Positions 1 to 5,157 of a DNA stretch of 5,157 nt are shown here, piece by piece. The position numbers and the translations under genes are program-made. The number at the start of each line of letters is the position of its first letter. Within the stretch, counting starts at the first letter, position 1. Under the pieces are notes generated by a model. It saw nothing but the letters and a program-made list of their open reading frames with translations. It was not told the origin of the DNA and did not search any database. The stretch lies in NCBI GenBank assembly GCA_018623955.1, contig JAAZUX010000081.1:1-5157 (forward strand), read 5' to 3'. The DNA is from Flavobacteriaceae bacterium. GTDB lineage: Bacteria > Bacteroidota > Bacteroidia > Flavobacteriales > Flavobacteriaceae.

Positions 1-304
1 AGGAATACATGGTGTAAGTCCCTGCTTTAATAACTTTACCTCCCAGTTTGATGGACTTATAAAGTCTGAACTCTGTGGCTTCATTAGCTCCAGTTCTCCA
101 AATTTTATAGGTCGGAACCACATCTTCCAGATTCCTCCCTCTCAATTGTGGACGGCTGTATGTGATTACAATGGCCTTGTCTGTATCCCGATTAGAGGCA
201 GGATAAAATACACGATCCATAGGGCTTTTGTCCAAACCTTTAAAGTCTTGTGCTTGTGTCAAAGTAGCTGATGCTACGAGGATGATAATTAGTAGTTTTT
301 TCAT
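1..304 (-). CDS. DUF2911 family exported protein (N-terminal part, runs off the window)
   Basis: The gene starts at an ATG on the minus strand (302-304) and stays open to the window edge, giving 101 residues. Residues 1-18 form a clear Sec signal peptide (MKKLL, hydrophobic LIIILVASA, cleavage after TQA before Gln19), so the product is exported to the periplasm or beyond. The mature part carries the conserved blocks I associate with DUF2911: LDKSPMD (24-30), YSRPQLRGR (49-57), WRTGANEATE (69-78) and KAGTYTMY (93-100). DUF2911 is common in Bacteroidota and has no established biochemical function. The C-terminal part of the domain lies outside the window, so I cannot tell whether a C-terminal extension such as TPR repeats is present. 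The start lies 24 nt after the stop of the zinc-ribbon gene, so the two are probably co-transcribed. No frameshift is visible. Family assignment is firm; function is unknown. Confidence 0.9.
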   Translation of the reverse strand, partial: MKKLLIIILVASATLTQAQDFKGLDKSPMDRVFYPASNRDTDKAIVITYSRPQLRGRNLEDVVPTYKIWRTGANEATEFRLYKSIKLGGKVIKAGTYTMYS

Positions 305-328
305 TGGGTAATTTATTATGTTAAAAGA

Positions 329-520
329 TTAATTATTGCAAACCATTTCAATACCACAACAAGAGGGTGACTTGATTTTTCCTTCACATTCGGGGCATCT
401 GGAAATTTGAACTTCCGCACCATCGTCTAGTCTAAGGATATCATCAACCAATACTTGGTCACATTTGGCGCAACTTGCGTTGACCGCCATACCACAGTTA
501 TTACATTCGTATGTTGCCAT
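329..520 (-). CDS. Small cysteine-rich zinc-ribbon-like protein (63 aa)
   Basis: This short complete gene (ATG at 518-520, TAA at 329-331) encodes a 63-residue protein with nine cysteines: CxxC pairs at 6/9, 17/20 and 42/45, an adjacent pair CC at 54/55, and a last Cys61. The spacing indicates metal binding, most likely zinc ribbons. There is no signal peptide or membrane segment, so it should be cytoplasmic. The middle (residues 21-40, rich in Asp and Leu) looks like a beta-hairpin between the cysteine knuckles. The N-terminal YxCxxCG and the C-terminal CCGxEM each resemble the two halves of a desulforedoxin iron site, here separated by an extra pair of CxxC motifs. I recall similar short conserved proteins in Bacteroidota and other bacteria, but I know no demonstrated function. 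It lies 60 nt after the rhamnosidase and 24 nt before the DUF2911 gene. The regular cysteine pattern makes a chance reading frame very unlikely. Confidence 0.85.
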   Translation of the reverse strand: MATYECNNCGMAVNASCAKCDQVLVDDILRLDDGAEVQISRCPECEGKIKSPSCCGIEMVCNN

Positions 521-531
521 GATTTTTATTT

Positions 532-539
532 TAAAGGTA
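532..539 (-). promoter_or_regulatory. Possible -7 element for the zinc-ribbon/DUF2911 pair
   Basis: Read on the minus strand this is TACCTTTA, matching 7 of 8 positions of the Bacteroidota -7 consensus TAnnTTTG. It sits 11 nt upstream of the zinc-ribbon ATG, so a transcript from it would have a very short leader. I found no convincing TTG -33 element at the expected distance. The region is AT-rich, so a chance match is possible. A promoter here would make the last two genes independent of the hydrolase cluster. Confidence 0.2.
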
Positions 540-580
540 GTAAGTTTTCAGAAATTTTGAAGATATATTATTTATTTTGA

Positions 581-2893
581 TCATTTAACCTCAAAAGATG
601 TTTTTCCGGCAGGGAAATTTTTCAAATGAAAAAATCCTTTTTCAGACTTATTTTGCGTGGGTTTACCATTGATAAAAAGCTTTTTATCACCTTTCAAAGC
701 GGGAATCAAAAGATCTCCTCTAACGCCTCCCGGCAGATTGACTTTCATGTTATAGGTGTAATCTGTTTGTCGACACTCTACATGGACTGTTCCAGTGATA
801 AAACTGGTTTTAAGGGACGCAAATTGGAGCGTTCCAATTTTGGGATGGATTTTGATGTATTGTGCTCCGGGGGTCAGGGGGGCTACTCCCATCATTTTTC
901 TTACAATAATGTTGGCAGGGGCTCCACCCCAAGCATGGTTCAAATCCAAATTGGGTTTATACCTTTTGTCCCAGGCTTCCATGGTGATGGTTGATCCGTA
1001 TCGGATCATATTGTACCAGCTTCTTTCTGTTTTGGCGGACATAAGTCCTATTGCATGCTCCGCACCGCCATAATCAAAAAGCCCTTCCAACAAAATTTGT
1101 GAGCCATAGACACTACAGGACATGTTTTTTTGCGCTACATAAGTCACTACATTTTCTACGTCCTTTTCCGGGATCAGACCAAAAGTCAGCGCAAACATAT
1201 TAGCGTGTTGGGATTTATGATCGGTATCTTCCCCGTCATTGATCAAACCATTGGTTTTGTCCTGAAAGGTTTCCAGATATGCTCTTTTAAGTTTTTGGCT
1301 CTGGGTTTGAAATAAGATTAAATCTTCCTTTTGATTCAGATCAAAGGCTATTTTTTCCATTATTTTCAAAGCCCCATAATATAAGGCATTGACCACTGCA
1401 TTGTAGGTTTGATATACATAACCGTCGTTTTCTCCCGGATGTTCTTTTTCTGTTCCTGTAAAATGTTTCAGGTTGTCATAACCACCGGGAGGTTGGGCTT
1501 GAGGCCAGTCGACAATGTCTCTCAGATTGTTGTTTTTCCCCCAGTGATTTTTATGTAATTTATTGAAAAAATCATCCGTTTGTTTACCGGTCAAAGTGCT
1601 GATGAGACCTGTCTCGTCCGACAATTCCATCAGGGTTTTGATCTTTAATTCGTCATAATATTTTAAAATAAAGCGGTTGTCTCCGGTATAGAGATAATCA
1701 TACCAGGCCATCAAAATATTGTAGAGCGTCCATTCTGTGGGCCAGGTTGGGTTGAACAACAGGTGCTTCATGCTCCCTCTGGCAATGCCGTACTCAGCAT
1801 CTACAGCATAGTGAGAAAGTTGATTGATAAAAGCATCGGCTTCATAAGGGATTCGCTCTCTGTCACCATCGACATAATAGCCACAGAAACTGGTAGCTTT
1901 CATAGAATATTTACAAAAATCCCAAATTTGGTTCAATACTTCATCACTTGAATCAAAAGATGAGGCTGATTCATCAAATGTGTAATTTATCATTGTCCTA
2001 ACCACTTGAGGAGCTTTTAGCATCCCTTTATAACCTTTAACCTCAACAAACCTGAAGGGATAAACTTCTCCAATATAGTCCGGCATTTGAATCATAAAAC
2101 GGTTGCTAGCTCTTTTCGGATTTTCCGGCCAAGGTATCTCGTACCAGTGTGTTCCGGGTTTTAATTTCAAATGGCTTTGATGATAACGGATGTTTCTCCC
2201 TGCTTGTGCATCAATCGATAAAGATTCTTTTTGTTTCATTTCACCAACACTGATTAGAATCGAATCTTCTAGTGATGAATTCAATTCGATTTTAAGCTTA
2301 GCAAAAGCAGCTTTTTTAAAATCGAGAAAATAGCTTCCATCTGTTTTTTTGATCACTTCGGGGAATTCGTCTGAGGCAACCAGTGGTTCTTGAGAAAATT
2401 TTTCAATGGATGTGTTAGGATCGAACACAAAAGCTTGGGGTTTTGAATAGCTGGAGCTATGATCTTCATTTTCCCAGTAACGGACTTTCCAGTAATAGAC
2501 CTTGTTTTTTTGAAGAGGTTTACCTCCATATAGTGATGAGGATTTTGGAGTATTAACTTTTCCGCTGTCCCAGAGATCTCCTATACTTTGTTTTAACACC
2601 TCCCGATTACTGCTCACCAAGACCTGATAGGCTACAGTTTTTTGAGATCGGTCGTCCAGTATCCAATTGAATAATGGCTTTTCAGATTGAACTTTTGCAA
2701 CTTCATATCTTCCTTTGGTCAAGACATCATCGTGGAGTGAAAAAGATTGTTTTTTTCCATTAAGCCCTACATAATCTGCATTACGCATCAAATCAGTTCT
2801 CAATCCTTTAGGATGAATATCTCCTTTTGCACAGCTCTGGAAGAACAATGCGATCAGTGTGATTATAAGAGGATGATAAGTCTTTAATTTCAT
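581..2893 (-). CDS. GH78-type alpha-L-rhamnosidase, predicted lipoprotein
   Basis: This 770-residue protein is predicted to hydrolyse terminal alpha-L-rhamnose from glycans, with inversion as known for GH78. Residues 1-21 form a lipoprotein-type signal (hydrophobic IITLIALFF, then QSC with Cys21 as lipid anchor), so it is membrane-attached; CAKGD after the cysteine is not an obvious surface-export signal. An Fn3-like domain follows (about 60-158; FNWIL, YQVLVSS, LWDSGKV, YYWKVRYW), as at the N-terminus of many GH78 enzymes. Next come a beta-sandwich region (about 185-300), an all-alpha catalytic domain (about 310-665) and a C-terminal beta-domain (about 670-765). In the catalytic domain DGDRERIPYEAD (342-353) aligns with the GH78 general-acid region, making Glu346 the likely acid. 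TMEAWD (637-642) supplies the likely base Glu639, followed by HAWGGAPA (653-660). It is shorter than multi-domain GH78 enzymes, probably with one beta-sandwich fewer. Its ATG overlaps the esterase stop by 4 nt. The family call is confident; the exact linkage and sugar are inferred. Confidence 0.88.
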   Translation of the reverse strand: MKLKTYHPLIITLIALFFQSCAKGDIHPKGLRTDLMRNADYVGLNGKKQSFSLHDDVLTKGRYEVAKVQSEKPLFNWILDDRSQKTVAYQVLVSSNREVLKQSIGDLWDSGKVNTPKSSSLYGGKPLQKNKVYYWKVRYWENEDHSSSYSKPQAFVFDPNTSIEKFSQEPLVASDEFPEVIKKTDGSYFLDFKKAAFAKLKIELNSSLEDSILISVGEMKQKESLSIDAQAGRNIRYHQSHLKLKPGTHWYEIPWPENPKRASNRFMIQMPDYIGEVYPFRFVEVKGYKGMLKAPQVVRTMINYTFDESASSFDSSDEVLNQIWDFCKYSMKATSFCGYYVDGDRERIPYEADAFINQLSHYAVDAEYGIARGSMKHLLFNPTWPTEWTLYNILMAWYDYLYTGDNRFILKYYDELKIKTLMELSDETGLISTLTGKQTDDFFNKLHKNHWGKNNNLRDIVDWPQAQPPGGYDNLKHFTGTEKEHPGENDGYVYQTYNAVVNALYYGALKIMEKIAFDLNQKEDLILFQTQSQKLKRAYLETFQDKTNGLINDGEDTDHKSQHANMFALTFGLIPEKDVENVVTYVAQKNMSCSVYGSQILLEGLFDYGGAEHAIGLMSAKTERSWYNMIRYGSTITMEAWDKRYKPNLDLNHAWGGAPANIIVRKMMGVAPLTPGAQYIKIHPKIGTLQFASLKTSFITGTVHVECRQTDYTYNMKVNLPGGVRGDLLIPALKGDKKLFINGKPTQNKSEKGFFHLKNFPAGKTSFEVK
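2890..2893 (-). other. ATGA stop-start overlap, esterase to rhamnosidase
   Basis: On the minus strand these four bases read ATGA. The ATG (2891-2893) starts the rhamnosidase and the TGA (2890-2892) ends the esterase. This arrangement normally means translational coupling by terminating ribosomes, which suits a phylum with few Shine-Dalgarno sites. It fixes the rhamnosidase start and ties the two enzymes to one mRNA. Confidence 0.85.
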
Positions 2894-3714
2894 TTTATTT
2901 GATATTGTTTTTGATATAATTCCCTGAATTTAGTGGCAAATCTTTTGCCCAATACTTCGAGGCTTTTGTGGTCATAGTGAGTACCGTCATAAGTTGAGGT
3001 TCCTACCGATTTTACGGTTGTTGCAAGGGGAACTTCGGTATTGAGCCGATCCAACATTTTTTTGAAGACTGTATTTTCAGGTTGGTCCTTGTTCAGTTCC
3101 GAGGCAATGAAAATCATTTGATCATTATTGAGTTGCTTTCTCAAGCCGTATATGATTGATTTAAGTTTTTCGAAGTAGCTTTTATAACCTGGATCTTTAT
3201 CACTCAGGTTACTTTCCCCCTGAAGCCAAAAGGTGGCAATGATCTTTCCTTGACTCCCAATGGCGGATTTACTTCTTCTGATGGCTTCATTGAAATAGTG
3301 TGTCCCAGGAACCCATTGATCAATTTTGGCACCTCCTCTGGCATTGACCACTAGACCCAAGGGGCTGAGGATCTTATTATTTAAGACCTCTCTGGCAAAA
3401 GAGTAGCCCAGATTGTACCGCTGCATTCCAGCCACTTTCCTGATGGATGAATGGATGTTTAGCGGACTCTTTAAAGGGGTCCATTCATTGATGCTGTCGA
3501 GAAGAAAGGCGTTTTGAACGATTTCATAATCTCGATCCATCAAATTTGCTCTACCTGCCATGTTGGATTGTCCAATCAGTAGTATGATTTCTTTGGGGGG
3601 TGGTGACTGCGTTTGGGCGTTACCTATAAAACTCAAAACCAAAATGATCAAATGCAAATTCAGCTTGGCCAATTTCTTAAAACTTTGATCAGTTGAATAC
3701 AATCGTTTTTTCAT
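2890..3714 (-). CDS. SGNH carbohydrate acetylesterase (CE6 / sialate O-acetylesterase-like)
   Basis: The product is a 274-residue exported esterase of the SASA/CE6 type, predicted to remove O-acetyl groups from a polysaccharide or oligosaccharide. I chose the ATG at 3712-3714; the codon before it is TTG, which would add only one residue. A rather long, basic N-region leads to a hydrophobic stretch (LIILVLSFIG) with likely cleavage after GNA at residue 33. Numbered from the ATG, the catalytic blocks are GQSNMAG with nucleophile Ser50, NARGGAKIDQW (124-134), QGESN (165-169) and DGTH with Asp243 and His246. These are complete, so the enzyme should be active. The length suits a single-domain family member with no carbohydrate-binding module. 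It follows the phosphoesterase by 23 nt and overlaps the rhamnosidase start (ATGA). The name sialate esterase is only a family label: with a rhamnosidase neighbour, acetylated rhamnose-containing or pectin-like glycan is a more likely substrate. Acetylxylan is an alternative. Confidence 0.87.
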   Translation of the reverse strand: MKKRLYSTDQSFKKLAKLNLHLIILVLSFIGNAQTQSPPPKEIILLIGQSNMAGRANLMDRDYEIVQNAFLLDSINEWTPLKSPLNIHSSIRKVAGMQRYNLGYSFAREVLNNKILSPLGLVVNARGGAKIDQWVPGTHYFNEAIRRSKSAIGSQGKIIATFWLQGESNLSDKDPGYKSYFEKLKSIIYGLRKQLNNDQMIFIASELNKDQPENTVFKKMLDRLNTEVPLATTVKSVGTSTYDGTHYDHKSLEVLGKRFATKFRELYQKQYQIK

Positions 3715-3737
3715 CAAAAAATGGGTTAATCTAAATT

Positions 3738-5060
3738 TTAATCCATGTATTGATTTTTGCCATTTTGTTTTAAAAGTTCAAAACGATCAAATAGTTCACC
3801 TGTGGCAGTAAAGGATTGATAAATCAATCGGTTTCCATCAATTGAAATATGTTGAAACAATTGTTTGCGTTCTCCATTTTTATCTTGTGTTGCTCCAAAT
3901 TCTTCCCAACCTGATTCTTTGACAGAATACATTTTTCCGCCACTCACAGAGACTACATATACCGGACCCATTACTGTTTTGTTGGGGGATTTATTTTGTA
4001 CATAAACAGGTTTTTCGTAGACCGCTCCTCTGGCATAGCTGTGATCGTGCCCTTGTAAAGCCAGATCTACATTGTAATGATCAAACAGAGGTTTCCAAAG
4101 TGCCCTGAGCTTGGGATTGTCTCTTCCTGTTGATGCAGAAAAGATGGGGTGATGGAAGGTGACGACTGTCCATTTTTTATCATTTTCATCCAAAACTTTT
4201 CTCAGCCATTGTGCTTGTCGTGCAATTTCCCTGTTGCTGTTGAGGGCGATAAGCCTCAGATTGGGATAATCTACGTAATAGCAAGTTTTGTGTAATTCTT
4301 CGGGGCCGTTTTTGGGGAAGCCAAACTGAGCGTTCCACTGTACAGAAAGTTCCCTATTTTCTCTGGGTTTGTTTGCTTTTAGGCCACGATATTCGTGATT
4401 TCCGGGTACTGCAATGGCAGGGATTTCACTGTGGATGAACCCTCCGGCGGAAAACCACTCATTCCATTCACTTTCGTCATGGGCGGCATTGACCAAATCA
4501 CCTGCATGGATGAAAAAGTCGGCATCAGGTGCTTTTTTGTATGCATTTCTGATGACCCTAGACCACAATTCCAAAATGTAATTTTGGGCATCACCTACAT
4601 ACAAGAATGACAGAGGACTGGGCTGATCACTGGCAGTGGTGAATTGATGCCACTCACTTTTAAAATGATCATTTCCCACTCGATAAGCGTATAGGGTGTT
4701 GGGTTTCAACTGATCCACTTGTACTTCAAAAAAAGAGGATTTAAAACCGTCATTAGAGGCTTGAGCAGAGTTGATAACAGTTCTCACAGCTGGATAAGTT
4801 TTACTGTTAATTGTAAAATCAGGTCCAGGTCCTGCTTCTGCAATTTCTAAATAGCCCAAAGTATTGATTGCATGGGTTCGCCAGTTGACGCCAATTGATC
4901 GTGAAGGGTCGGCCGTTGCACTCAAGATAACATGGTCTGGAAATTCATCGGGAGCAGCCCATTTTCTTATGATTTCATTGATTTCCTTTTTCGTTTCTTG
5001 TGCAAAGTTGAGCTGAACGAAGAAAAGCATCAAAGAGCCAATCAATAATTTTTTAATCAT
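3738..5060 (-). CDS. Purple-acid-phosphatase-like metallophosphoesterase, exported
   Basis: This 440-residue protein has a Sec signal peptide (MIKKLLIGSLMLFF, cleavage after NFA at residue 20) and should act in the periplasm or outside the cell. Residues about 40-142 form the Fn3-like N-terminal domain of purple acid phosphatases (VILSATADPSRSIGVNW; LKPNTLYAYRVG; WHQFTTA). Residues about 150-425 form the calcineurin-like metal-dependent phosphoesterase domain. Metal-binding blocks are VGDAQ (Asp157), AGDLVN (Asp188), PGNHEY (Asn221, His222), VTFHHP (His303) and GHDHSYAR (His338, His340). The GDxxY tyrosine that ligates iron and gives classical purple acid phosphatases their colour is Asn191 here, so the metal content may differ. 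It should hydrolyse a phosphomonoester or phosphodiester; the substrate cannot be read from sequence. There is no C-terminal sorting domain. It is the first visible gene of the hydrolase cluster and lies 23 nt before the esterase, which suggests a role in glycan breakdown or phosphate release from it. Confidence 0.9.
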   Translation of the reverse strand: MIKKLLIGSLMLFFVQLNFAQETKKEINEIIRKWAAPDEFPDHVILSATADPSRSIGVNWRTHAINTLGYLEIAEAGPGPDFTINSKTYPAVRTVINSAQASNDGFKSSFFEVQVDQLKPNTLYAYRVGNDHFKSEWHQFTTASDQPSPLSFLYVGDAQNYILELWSRVIRNAYKKAPDADFFIHAGDLVNAAHDESEWNEWFSAGGFIHSEIPAIAVPGNHEYRGLKANKPRENRELSVQWNAQFGFPKNGPEELHKTCYYVDYPNLRLIALNSNREIARQAQWLRKVLDENDKKWTVVTFHHPIFSASTGRDNPKLRALWKPLFDHYNVDLALQGHDHSYARGAVYEKPVYVQNKSPNKTVMGPVYVVSVSGGKMYSVKESGWEEFGATQDKNGERKQLFQHISIDGNRLIYQSFTATGELFDRFELLKQNGKNQYMD

Positions 5061-5091
5061 ATAGAAAAAGCTTATTTATAAAGAAAAATTT

Positions 5092-5128
5092 AACCACCAA
5101 CTAAATTATTAAAATTTAGATGGCGGTT
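5092..5128 (-). terminator. Strong 37-nt hairpin upstream of the hydrolase cluster (terminator or leader element)
   Basis: Two 16-nt arms (5092-5107 and 5113-5128) around a 5-nt loop pair at 15 of 16 positions, counting one G-U wobble and one T-T mismatch. The outer arms are AACCACCA and TGGCGGTT. Read on the minus strand, the stem is followed by AAATTTTTC, a modest T-rich tail, so it could end transcription of a gene lying beyond the right edge. Read on the plus strand, a run of eight Ts lies 14 nt beyond the stem, too far for a classical tail. Because it lies 31 nt before the phosphoesterase ATG, it could instead be in the 5' leader of the hydrolase mRNA or act as an operator. The structure is seen directly; the role is inferred. 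Confidence 0.5.
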
Positions 5129-5157
5129 TATTGAATCGATGGTTTTTTTTAGAAACT

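Noticed and set aside
521..580. Terminator between the rhamnosidase and the zinc-ribbon gene
   Set aside because: Only a weak TTCA/TGAA inverted repeat is present, with no GC stem or T tail, so read-through cannot be excluded.
626..1315. Plus-strand open frames inside the rhamnosidase gene (626-994, 795-1073, 1130-1315)
   Set aside because: They lie opposite a well-supported GH78 coding region, have no recognisable motifs and overlap each other.
1763..1951. Plus-strand open frame of 62 codons
   Set aside because: It is antisense to the GH78 catalytic motif region and shows no domain or export signal.
2890..3714. Sialic-acid catabolism role for the esterase
   Set aside because: No sialidase, NanA-like or other sialic acid gene is in the window. 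The SASA domain name covers many acetylesterases, and the neighbours point to a rhamnose-containing glycan.
3715..3717. TTG as the start codon of the esterase
   Set aside because: It is followed directly by an ATG with a normal basic signal-peptide start (MKK). ATG at 3712-3714 is preferred, and the difference is one residue.
4379..4610. Open frames on both strands (71 codons each) inside the phosphoesterase gene
   Set aside because: They overlap the metal-binding core of the phosphoesterase in other frames, and their sequences resemble no known protein.
3738..5060. Type IX secretion C-terminal sorting domain on the phosphoesterase
   Set aside because: The C-terminus (FDRFELLKQNGKNQYMD) ends with the catalytic domain and shows none of the extra beta-sandwich or conserved sorting motifs.
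5061..5157. Bacteroidota-type promoter for the hydrolase cluster
   Set aside because: TAAATTTT occurs twice and loosely resembles TAnnTTTG, but no TTG element is correctly spaced and one copy is inside the hairpin.

Overview
This window is probably a stretch of a Bacteroidota chromosome. The DNA is AT-rich, and starts lack Shine-Dalgarno sequences but sit in A/T-rich leaders. Export signals end in A-Q, as is common in this phylum, and one lipoprotein signal is present. DUF2911, a family typical of Bacteroidota, is encoded at the left edge. A marine or soil member of Cytophagales or Flavobacteriia (for example near Cyclobacteriaceae) would fit, but the sequence alone does not settle the genus.

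All five genes are on the minus strand, so transcription runs from right to left. At the far right (5061-5157) is a leader or intergenic region with a strong 37-nt hairpin. Next come three exported hydrolases packed as one transcription unit: a purple-acid-phosphatase-like metallophosphoesterase (3738-5060), a CE6/SASA-type SGNH carbohydrate esterase (2890-3714, 23 nt downstream) and a GH78-type alpha-L-rhamnosidase lipoprotein (581-2893, sharing a 4-nt ATGA overlap with the esterase). After a 60-nt gap there is a 63-residue cysteine-rich zinc-ribbon-like protein (329-520). Then, 24 nt further on, comes the start of a DUF2911 protein that runs off the left edge (1-304).

The likely theme of the first three genes is glycan breakdown outside the cytoplasm. 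The esterase would remove O-acetyl groups, the rhamnosidase would release terminal L-rhamnose, and the phosphoesterase would remove phosphate or cleave a phosphoester. No SusC/SusD pair, sulfatase or regulator is visible, so this is either the edge of a polysaccharide utilisation locus or a small stand-alone cluster. The last two genes look like a separate, unrelated pair. No RNA genes, mobile elements, CRISPR arrays or long repeats were seen, and no gene-free stretch exceeds about 100 nt. The genes belong to known families. The points most worth checking are the three-enzyme combination, the missing tyrosine metal ligand in the phosphoesterase, a likely insertion in the GH78 catalytic domain and the desulforedoxin-like cysteine pattern of the small protein.
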